The notes beneath the pieces were generated by a model. The model searched no databases, had not been told where the DNA came from, and saw only the letters and a program-made list of their open reading frames with translations. A DNA stretch of 64,000 nt, taken from Symmetrospora coprosmae (Eukaryota > Basidiomycota > Cystobasidiomycetes > Symmetrosporaceae). The DNA lies in assembly GCA_008802785.1 (NCBI GenBank), contig VUYT01000022.1:269673-333672 (forward strand). The letters run 5' to 3'. The position numbers and the translations under genes were made by a program. Each line of letters starts with the position of its first letter. Position 1 is the first letter of the stretch. Shown here one piece after another: positions 45,711-55,013 of the stretch.

Positions 45711-46101
45711 GACGATCCCAAACGTATCGCCGGGCGGTGCAGGCTACGTCAGACGCAAGGTGCGTGCACCAAGCGTCAAGATGACTGAGCCGGGCGACGA
45801 TGCTGATGGGGCGATGCGTGTGAAAGGCAGTGAGCCCTCGTGACGGTATCGCCACTCCATCTAAGCATAGAAGAGTCCGGTCTCGATCTGGTCTTGCTTG
45901 AGCTGCGCTACGACTCAGCGAGTTGTTGCCTGTGATCTCCTCTCTAATTTTGCAGTTGATCGAGCCCCTGGTGACTCCAATGGACAGCTCCTTCGGCTAG
46001 GACACGGCAAGTGCCCCACTGCTCTCTCGTGATCCTGAAATGGCCAGCACGCCGGGCTATGACAGCCCAAAAGAGATCTCGCTCAGTCTCCTGAATTGTC
46101 A
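45711..46101. other. Spacer between tandem M50B genes
   Basis: About 390 bp, probably including the missing 5' exon and promoter of copy 1 and the 3' flank of copy 2. A possible upstream start is ATG at about 45860 (MEWRYRHEGSLPF...), but it cannot be joined in frame. Confidence 0.35.
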
Positions 46102-47436
46102 TCACGTCGGCAGGAACCGGGATGCCTGCTGAATCTGCTGGACGCGGGTGTCCTTGAACTGTGACCACACCGTCAGGTAGGGCACCGCATAAGCCAGCTG
46201 TCCAGACATTGCTCCTGCTACTCACTGCCAGGATAGCGCCGAAAACCGCTGCAGCCAGGAAGGCCGTGTTCATGCCCCACCAGATCCGGCCTATCACCTG
46301 TCAGCATGCCATCATTAGCTATGACAGATACTTCGATGCCGATACAAGCTGCACGCCGCCACCTACCTTGCCATTGCCACCATATCGTGCGGCAAAGAAA
46401 AGGGCGTCGCTCGCTGGAGACAGCACCATGGAGTTCCATGTGTCCTGGAGATCGAAGAGTATGCCAGAGGTGCCTAGCCACATGATCCAGAAGCGCAAAC
46501 CCCTTCCATGATCTACAAACACCATGGAGTTCCATGTGTCCTGGAGATCGAAGAGTATGCCAGAGGTGCCTAGCCACATGATCCAGAAGCGCAAACCCCT
46601 TCCATGATCTACAAACCAAAATGGCACCGTGGCTGGAGGGCAGATGTGCAGCTTGCGGTTGGTACGGACGTGTCTGTTCTCCGAGAGGATAGCGTGCTCA
46701 CTGATGACTGCTGCAGCTATGAGCCAGTACCCGGTCTTGTTGCGCGGATCGAGCCAGATCACAGAGGTCAGCAGGACGGGCAGCTGTTGGAGGCATCAGA
46801 CGACTACGCTAGCCTGCGGCTTCTGCGGGTTGCGAGACTTGCCAACGCAAAGCAGATGATCTTGCTAGCCAGGATATTGAAGCTCGAGAAGATCATCAGG
46901 GAGAATACCGCACTCGAGCCAAGATATCCCATGCTGGCCTTGAAGATCTTAAAGAAGGTGCGCTTCGGAATCGACCAGGTCACGCCTCCGCCAAATCCGC
47001 GAGATCTTGAAGGCTTGCTGACATCAATGTAAGCCAGCATGTCGCCATCCAGGATGCCAAATGCGGCATGCATCCACTCGTGCACGAGGACAAGCAGGAG
47101 TGCGCCGGGTAGAAGCAAGAATTGAGTCCCGGAGCGCTGCATGAATGGAGGCACCGTATGAGTTCGGCATTGACGGAATGTGCATGAACCGCACCATGGG
47201 CCAGACCGCGAGTTATCCAAGTAGTCCACTTACCGGGAAGATGAGGCGTTCAAACTGGAACGCGAACTGCATGTGAAGGGAGACTGTCAGGCATGAGTAC
47301 GCGCGGGACCAGGACCCCCGAATCTGCTGCGACTTGCGACTGAAAGCAGAACGAAGGTCGTGAAGACAACGAGGGTCAGATGCTGTTCGGTTGGGTTTGG
47401 AGTTGCGCGTGCTGCGAACTGCTCTCTGCTGATCAT
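46102..47436 (-). CDS. Peptidase M50B-like membrane protein, copy 2, with internal 32-residue duplication
   Basis: Model: 47436-47338, 47266-47234, 47136-46843, 46783-46367, 46297-46226, 46158-46102; 323 residues, each exon a multiple of three. Begins MISREQFAARATPNPTEQH, then FQFERLIFP, LLVLVHEWMHAAFGILDGD (HExxH), FKIFKASMGYLGSSAVFSLM, LPVLLTSVIWLDPRNKTGYW, ARYGGNGK, VIGRIWWGMNTAF, and ends QQIQQASRFLPT. Two introns, 47337-47267 and 46842-46784, use GC donors (GCAAGT). The corresponding introns of copy 1 use GT. A perfect 96-bp tandem duplication at 46424-46615 repeats 32 residues starting FVDHGRGLRFWIMWLGTSG. Copy 1 has this segment once. Met at 47436 may be internal, since copy 1 aligns upstream of it. 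Protease activity is inferred from HExxH only. Confidence 0.8.
46424..46615 (-). repeat. Perfect 96-bp direct tandem duplication (coding)
   Basis: Bases 46424-46519 are repeated without a mismatch at 46520-46615. Since 96 is a multiple of three, the reading frame of the M50B copy 2 gene is kept and 32 codons are doubled. Confidence 0.97.
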
Positions 47437-47826
47437 ATCGGCGTTGTCGGAGGCGTTGTCGACGAAGCGTCAAGTACTTTGAAGTCGGTAGAGAAGCCAA
47501 GAGACACTTGAGAGGAAGAGGACGATGTATGCTACTGTACGTTCGCGGCGAGTCGCTATCTTATGGGTCCGGTGGGCGTAGAGTGTGTCAGATGGTGGAC
47601 GTATGCAGTCGGAACGGTCAGGGCGCTGCAAGCAGGATGCCAACGAGGTCCGACTTTATTGAGCACGAGGACTGGCAGATTGAGTGGCTGTAGCCATGCT
47701 TTGCTAGCATTGGAGTCCTGCGCTGTCGTGTGCGTCGAACAGATGGCATCCGAGAGCTTTCGGTGATGTGCTCCAGGGTCAACAACGGCTTCGGTCCTGA
47801 TTGCCCTTCATCCGACCGCAGCAGAG
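47437..47826. promoter_or_regulatory. Divergent promoter region (M50B copy 2 / CIA1)
   Basis: 390 bp between the M50B copy 2 start and the CIA1 start codon. It may include an unrecognised first exon of the former. No motif named. Confidence 0.4.
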
Positions 47827-49445
47827 ATGGCGTCGGCATCGTGCTTGGAGGAGGTGACCACCTTGACGGGCCACTCTGCGCCATGCTGGAGTGTCGCATT
47901 CCATCCACATCGCCCGTTGATAGCGAGCTGCTCGACCGACAAGTCCATCAGGCTCTATGGCTTCAATAGGTCGCTGCAGCCGCAGGTGTTTCAACACCTC
48001 ACGACGCTGCCGTCAGCGCACAACAGGACCATACGGCAGGTCGCTTTCAGTCCAGATGGCAGGAGGATGGCGAGCGCGTCCTTCGACTCGACGGTCGGAA
48101 TCTGGGAGAGAATGGCGAAGGATGACCAGGACTCGGACGATGACGAGAACGGCGGCGGTGAAGCGTCGGGGATACAGGAGGAGTGGGAGAACGTAGGGAG
48201 TCTAGAAGGTGAGGTTCTATTATGGCAGCTTGATACTGGCAGTCCGCGCTGTTCTGCGACGAAGCTGCCAGTTGCTTGCGGGCTGACGGAGCTTCTCGCT
48301 GACAACGCCTCCATGCAGGCCATGAAAGCGAGGTCAAGTCAGTAGCATGGAGCAGCGACGGCAGCCTGCTAGCTACATGCGGCAGGGACAAGTCTGTATG
48401 GATCTGGGATTCAAGCGCAGCCGAAGACGATTTCGAGTGCCTAGCGGTCTCCATGGACCACACGCAGGACGTCAAGCACGTCACCTTCTCGCCAAAGGAG
48501 GAGGTACGCGTTTGCGGAACTCACTCTATCCCGCTACGCGATCTGTAAGGCATGACTGACCCTTGACGTATGCATGCCATACAGATACTGGCGTCATCCT
48601 CCTACGACGACACGGTCAAGCTATATGCCTCGGACTACACTTCGGACGAGTGGGCAGTCTCGCACTGTCTCCCACCAGAACCTCCGAAGCACTACCACTT
48701 CCCGAACGCTCCCGAGCCAGAGGCAGACGAGAGCGGGACGGGTCACGGAAGTACCGTCTGGTGCTCGGCCTTCTCGCCGTGCGGGAACTTCGTTGCCACC
48801 TGCTCAGACGACCTCACCATCAAGATCTGGGCGCGCTTCATGCGTAAGGGAGTTGGGAAGCCAGGAGGCGCGTTCCGCATCGGCAGGACAGAACGCGAAG
48901 GCTGGTACTGTGCGGCCACCCTCAGAGGGTATCACGAGCGGACCATATTCAGCTTGGATTGGACTGAAGCGGGGAACTGGACGCCAGAAGGCTTGCAATC
49001 TGGAGAAGTGGCGCTGGGGAGATTGGCGAGCGTAGGAGGCGATGGCAGGCTCTGCGTCTTCGGGGTGGTGGCGCGTCCTGCGGGGGAAACGACACGCAAC
49101 GGCTTCACGGTCCACCACGTTCTGCTAGGTGCGGTCGAGCAAGCGCACGACGTCTACGACCTCAACAATGTGCAGTGGTGTAGACTGGGAGCTGGGACGG
49201 ATGTCGAAGGCAACGAAGGAAAGGGGTCGAGCGCGGGAGGTGATGACATGGAGCATGACTTGCCCTCGGCCGGACGTCAGGGCAATATGTGGAGGGAAGC
49301 GAGAAACATACTGGCGACGGCAGGAGACGATGGGCATGTCAAGGTGTGGAGAATGGGCCCATCATCGTTGGCGCCACCGCGCGATGCGGGCGGTGCAAGT
49401 ACTGGGGCGGAGAAGCAGGATGTGGAAGCGGCTCAGCCGGCGTAG
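47827..49445 (+). CDS. CIA1: Cytosolic Fe-S assembly WD40 protein Cia1/CIAO1
   Basis: Targeting subunit of the late cytosolic iron-sulfur assembly machinery. Model: 47827-48208, 48319-48503, 48585-49445; 475 residues in frame. WD blades are visible: [137 protein letters not shown] and [16 protein letters not shown]. The pattern DDTVKLY followed by an acidic/Trp stretch is characteristic of CIAO1. It is longer than yeast Cia1 (about 330 residues) because of acidic and Gly-rich loop insertions after blades 2 and 6. Confidence 0.9.
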
Positions 49446-50095
49446 GAACCCGACGACTGAGCTTGGTACAATGCATTGTCAGTCCCCTTGTCCCTCTTCA
49501 CGCCAACCGTTGACGCTCGGTCCATCCGTCACGGACGCCTTGTGCGCGCTGGAGGCTTGAGCACTGGCCTCGAGCTCAGCTCTCCGGAGTTGTTTGGGAC
49601 GGCGGTATATGCACGCAAGAAGGGACAAAGTGTGTGTCGTATAGCATTGTCGCCCATGCCGGAAGTCGCAAAGGTCCGCCCGCCCTGAGACTAGCTTCGG
49701 TCGATCGTCAGGCGGTTTCCGAGCAACGGCAGTCACGGCTTCGCACGAGGGATCGTCTCGTCCTTCCACCAACCGTCTGCATCACATTCGCTTCCTCAGG
49801 CCTGAGTCTACTTGCCTATCATGCCATCTGGACCGGTAGGCATTGCGGTTTTCGCTATCCAGGTGCGACTCGGCTGTCTCTCGAGCAACATGAACGGCAA
49901 GGAGCAGGCTGTGGCTAATGCCTTCTCGTGCCCAACGGTCCGCTAGTGCATTGGCTTGACTTTCGCTGTAATCCTCGTCCTGACCTGCTGGATCGGTCGG
50001 ATACATCGGCACATAATCGTGTCGTGCGCTGAGCATCTCTTCCGCCTGCAGACATCTGGGATCCCTTGCTAACGCCCATGTCATCCCACTCGCAG
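49446..50095. other. Intergenic plus unresolved 5' exon(s)
   Basis: About 650 bp after CIA1. A membrane-helix-like stretch (VCITFASSGLSLLAYHAIWT, about 49777-49836, followed by GTAGGC) may be a first exon of the next gene, but its splice phase does not match the exon at 50096. Another hydrophobic stretch (TFAVILVLTCWIG) lies near 49962-50000. Confidence 0.35.
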
Positions 50096-51861
50096 CATCT
50101 TCTGGATCCTCACTATCCTCACCATCATCAATTCTATCCTTCCTTCCATCCTCCTGACCGCAACGGGAACAGGCTTTCCAAACGCCACGACCTGCCTCGC
50201 ACAGGCTGTGGCTTCCGAGTTCCTCTGGACTAGCATCGCAGCTTACACCCTCTCCTTCGTATTCGAGCTCACACGCATCGTGCGCTCGATCGCCAAAACC
50301 GACTCGGAGCCAAAAGAATGCCGAGGTTCCTTCATCAGCGATGAAGCACGCTCAGCTTGGATCGCCGCCGGCTTGTGCTTCCTGCCCTTCGCTGCTGCAG
50401 CGCCTTCACTGGGTATAGCCATCGTCACAGCGCCGTGGGGCGATAGTCTGCCTTCAGGGACGGAGTTCTGCAATATCCATGGCTCGGCCCTGCGCGTTAC
50501 ACAAGCAGCAAGCCTGGGCGTGATTCTGTTTATGGCCCTTGTTGCCTCCGGTACGTCCTTGGTCTCTCACACTGCGCGACGACAGTCAGAGGGGTTGATG
50601 CGTGCTTGCGAACTGGCAATTGGCCGACCGATATTCGCACAGTCTCGACTCTGATAACAGTGCTGCGAATGCACAGACAAACAAGCCAGACCCTGCAGAC
50701 GGACCTGGATATTGGCTTCACGATCCGAGTACTGCTCTTGGCTCTGCTTTCGGCGGTCGGAGCTGGACTTGCGATTGCCTTTCGGCTGTGAGTGCAGCGG
50801 CTGCTTCTGCTGAGTTTCCAGGTCAGTTGCTGACGAATATCATGCGGCATAATAGGGCCCGAGCAGCTCCAGACTACGAATGGGCATTCAGCATCTACCT
50901 TGTGTCGGTGCCGATCCTTTGTTCGCTCCTTTTCATCGGCCGAGACGTTCTGCAGATCTGGCGGCGTTGGTTCTGCTGCGGCAGCAAACGTCGGCAGGTC
51001 GTGGGCGCATCCTTCGTGACGATCTCCGGCTTGGACCAGAAGAAGAAGCAGGCGCGTCTTCACAAGCACATATCCTCGCCATCGAGCGAGTTCGCATCTC
51101 GCATGTCCGACATTCCAGCCAAGTGGACAGACACTGTCAAGTCGCAAGAAGCGAAGTGGCGCCAAAGCCATCGTGCTTCGTACGTGGTACGCCATCCTTG
51201 ACTTCTTGTGCCAGAGGGCTGATGTCGCACTTACGTTCGCAGGGTGGCCGCTTCGCACCTGTTTGGCAGCGCGCCCAAATTCACCTTTGCGGGCTTGCCG
51301 TCCTTGCGCGAGTTTGAGATCCGCTCATTCCGGCACTCAAACAAACCTCTCCACATGCAGACTGTAGACGAGGCCGAGACGTCGCAGGAGTCGCTTCGTA
51401 TGCCGTACATGAAGAACGGCACTCTGCATTCGCCACGCAGGCGGGCCTTCCCTCAATCGTCATTTTCCAACCAGTCGGGCGAGGCTATTATCACACTCGC
51501 AAGCGACACTGCAGGTGGCTCGCCGCGTGCTTCGACGTACGCCCCTTCGGTGTACTCGCAGACAACGATGCGCGCCGCTTCTTTAGCTTTCCCTCCTGGA
51601 TTCGGTCCGGGCTCGGCGGTGCGCGCGGAAGGCAAGAAGGATGTTGGTAGCCGCGTGCCGGCGCTCGCGAGCAGTATCAAGGTGCTTCCACCAGCCAGGC
51701 GAACGCCTAGTCCTACATCTTCTCCGAGGCAGGTCAGCTCTCTGCCCGACATCAGCTCGCTCAAGCTGCACCAAAACCATGGCGCGTCCATCTACGACCT
51801 TTATCGGCGCGAGACAGACGAGCCGTCAAGGGAGAAGAACGTCAACTATGGATGGATCTAG
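50096..51861 (+). CDS. Orphan multi-pass membrane protein, 5' end unresolved
   Basis: Resolved exons: 50096-50550, 50643-50787, 50856-51179, 51243-51861, all in frame. At least six hydrophobic helices are visible: IFWILTILTIINSILPSILL, FLWTSIAAYTLSFVFELTRI, SAWIAAGLCFLPFAAAAPSL, QAASLGVILFMALVAS, FTIRVLLLALLSAVGAGLAI and FSIYLVSVPILCSLLFIG. With an unresolved upstream exon the count may reach seven, so a receptor-like topology is possible. The C-terminal ~300 residues are hydrophilic and Ser-rich (SSPSSEFASRMSDIPAKWTD), fitting a cytoplasmic tail. I recognise no family signature. The 50788-50855 intron has a clear CTGAC branch site. Confidence 0.7.
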
Positions 51862-51973
51862 GTACAAGCTAGACGAGAAATCGGGCGCTACATGTCTAGT
51901 CTATCCTGCTATCCGCTTCTGTAGCATCGAACAAATACACACTCATTTGAACAGGTCCAGGACGTGCACACCG

Positions 51974-54845
51974 TCATGCTGGCGTTGGTATCTCCGCACG
52001 AAGCTCTCGCGCTGTCAAACCAGCTTGTTAGCCGGAATGTGCGCATTTCAGAAGACAAAGGCATACTCACCAATACTCCTAAATGCATCCGAGACCCCGT
52101 CTGCGGTATTCGCACTTACGTCGAAGAAGCGAACGCGCTTCTTAACGACGTCCGCCGAGATGCCATTCTGCTCGAAGAAGCGCAGCGATTCTGCCTGATT
52201 GTTTGGCTGACAGCCCAGATCGATCTTGTTGCGCATCAGGACGACCATGCTGTCTTGGCATCCATGTCCAGGCATCCGCAGAGTTCCCAAGGCCACATGA
52301 TGGGCATGCCAGCCAGTATCCTGTATGGGCTGCTGTCACACGTGAGCAACGAACCTGTCTGGGCATGTTAGATGAAGCTCACCTTCTCGTTGGCTGCATA
52401 AACAATGATGAATACCATCCGCCCCTGTTCCCAAGAGGGCCATGGCATCGCCGGGATGCGATTGTCTGGATCTACGGCCCAGGTGATGATATCTTCCTCC
52501 GTGACCTGCGCATCTACCATGATGAGATGGACTCCTCGATCACCTTTAGGGAGAAACAGCTTCTGAATACCGGCTTGTTCTTTCTTCTCTGGTAGTTCGG
52601 TACCCTTCATGCAGAAGATGATGGAGGACTTGCCGACATTCGGAGCGCCTGAGCAGCCGGAGCGTCAAGGTTCATTCCCAGTTTCCGCAGTGAAGCTAAG
52701 AGTAGGGCAAGGGGATCGACTCACCCGCGAATATGACCCAATGTGTACACCTGTATCGCACTTCAGACGAGCCCCGCAAAGTGGTGCTTGCCCCGTCCTT
52801 TGTCGCCTCGATCAGACCGCTCATGACGCTTGCGGAAAGATCGGCAGACCCCATGCTAGTCCTCGGAGCGAGAGCACTGGAAGGTGACGCGGGTCTAACG
52901 CCGGGTGCCGCAGATTCTTGCGATGCGTTTGGAGAGCTGGGATCCTCGCCGGCGAGCGAGGCAGACTCAGTTAACGGTGGCGTGAAGGTCGCTGATGCCG
53001 AAGGCGATACAGCATCTGGCTGACCCGCAGCCACCACATTGGGCGTCGGCCCACTACCTGCGAGCTGTCCCAGCGACGGCGAGCAAGCACGATTGCTTTG
53101 GCCTCCTCCCTTCGTCATGCTCCGCAGAACGCGGGTGCTGGGAGAGGCCGAACTTGGCGGCTGAGCGTTCCGTCTTTTTGAGGCGCTTGAGGACGGCGTA
53201 GCAGCGTTGGACACGTCGGAATCGGCGCTTGCATCCGGATCAGGATCCGGTGACTGCTTTGACGCAGCCTTGATTGGCGGTGTCCGATCAGGGGAGGGTA
53301 CGGAGGCCTGCGATGACGCTGCCTCAGACGAACCGGGCTTCATTCTCGCACACTTCGTTTGAGACAGCGGAGTTTGTGCTGCTTCTTCACTTTCGAACTT
53401 GACTCTGCGGAGCGGTGATCTTGCGAGAGTGGGTTCGCTTTTCGCGCGGAGGCGCGCATAGACTGAATAGCACCCAAGCGCAAGCAAGATGCCGATGAAG
53501 AGCTGATAGTGATCATTGATGCGCAGCACGGATGCCACGTCGGCTTGGTGGGTGTGCGGCAAACCCTGGACAGTATCTGCGAGCTGCGTGACTATGGGCG
53601 CTGGCGGATCCTCTTCCACAATCACGATAGACTCGGCCAGGACTGCCGTCTGCACCAGCCCTGGCATGGCGGCAAGGTCGGGGTGGGCCACCTTCGGTAT
53701 CATATCGAGTGCGAACAGGATGGCAGCAAGTGTCGTGATGACGTGCAGCTTTGCGGACACGGCCGCCGACCAAGGCTTCCGGCCTCCGCTGTCCACCTCT
53801 ACTCCGGGACGCAGCCTAGAGTCGGATGTGACGGCCTCCACTCTGTCCTCACGCGGCTCCTTCTGCCGCAAAGGCGAAGAAAGCGCAGATGAGCGATTAG
53901 GCTGGTCAGGCGGCGGTACGTAGTCCCGCAGTGTCGACATGACGATCTCGCCGGACGTGTCGGCGTCTGATCCAGGCGGAGAAGGTGGTGCGTACTGAGA
54001 TGGTGTTGGTCCGGAAGCGGACAGGGAGAGATCCGCATCGTCTGTCTCGATGTCGAAGCGCGTGCTGGCGAGCGTTGCGGGGTAGAGCGACGACTCGACA
54101 GATGGTGCTGGCGACGCGGGTCGAGCAGCTCTGACGTCAAGTTCAGGCTGTGAATGGAACGCGCAAAGCAGGGTAAGCTGGGTTACAGAGGCTGGGTACA
54201 GCGCGTCGGCGGGTGGCGGCTGCGTTGGCATACCTGTTGCGCCGGCGCGAGAACGCCTTCGATACTCGCCTGGGCAGGTCCCGCAGACGAAGCAGTAGAC
54301 GGCACCTGCCTACGCTCCTGCGATGCCTCCTCGACCCATCGAGAGACGCGCTGATCTGCTGCAGCAGGCCTCTCCTCCGGGCGGGCTGAGCGAAAGCCGG
54401 TGATGTCGGAGTTGGGACCGCTGGCCACGCTGAAGGCATCCACATCGTCCGGAGGTGGTGTAGCAATGTACATGCGAGGGTGTGGCAGTCTGTCGTGCTC
54501 CCGCTGCACCCGATTCACCCCGTTTGGCGGCAGTCCTCGCCCTTCACCGCTGGCGACGCGAGCTTGGACTGAAGCCATGACTGCGCTCAGATCCGAGCTC
54601 ATCTCGAGGCCCTCCACGTCCGACGTGTGCAATGAGATGCAGCTCAGAGACGGCGAACAGATGGATGCTCCTGCTGCTGCCGCCGCTGTTGCTCCTGCTG
54701 TCTGTGCGGTCTTTTCGACAGTCACGCTCCGGCGAGTCCAGCTCGTCGGAGGCGAGTGCTGGCTTGCAAAGGACGAGCTGTTCCCAGTATCGACATTGTC
54801 ACCGTCGGGATGGCTGGGCATGGCTAGTTGCGATGCTGATACCAT
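51974..54845 (-). CDS. Long disordered membrane protein with C-terminal Ras-like GTPase domain
   Basis: Model: 54845-54234, 54177-52725, 52648-52383, 52320-52071, 52011-51974; 872 residues exactly in frame. Residues 1-340 are Ser/Pro/Ala-rich. Two hydrophobic segments follow at about 345-365 (LHVITTLAAILFALDMI) and 425-445 (LFIGILLALGCYSVYARL), then another ~240 disordered residues. The GTPase starts at 689: P-loop GAPNVGKSS (689-697), a DxxG-like VDAQ (733-736), FIIVYAANEK, NKID (808-811), DVSAN, and the end AFRSIARELRAEIPTPA. There is no C-terminal Cys for prenylation, and Gln replaces Gly in the DxxG motif. Membrane attachment would come from the helices instead. The fused frame rests on a GTGAGT/CTCAG intron that joins VIFAG to APNVGKSS. 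No named family. Confidence 0.78.
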
Positions 54846-55013
54846 GCTACAGTGATGTGCAGAGACCACTGCAGCAATCCTCCTGCCGGCACATGCGTAA
54901 AAGAGCAGAAAGCGAGAAACAGGCGGCAAGAAGACGCGCCGCCTCATTTTGGTTCGTTCGGCCACACATCAGAGACGCACAGAGACGCACAAAGACGCAC
55001 AAAGCCGCGCAGA

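Noticed and set aside
52048-52070. Earlier stop for the GTPase (…SIGEYAFVF)
   Set aside because: A GTGAGT donor lies exactly at SI|G, and splicing to 52011 yields AFRSIARELRAEIPTPA, which fits the last helix of Ras-like domains and keeps the frame.
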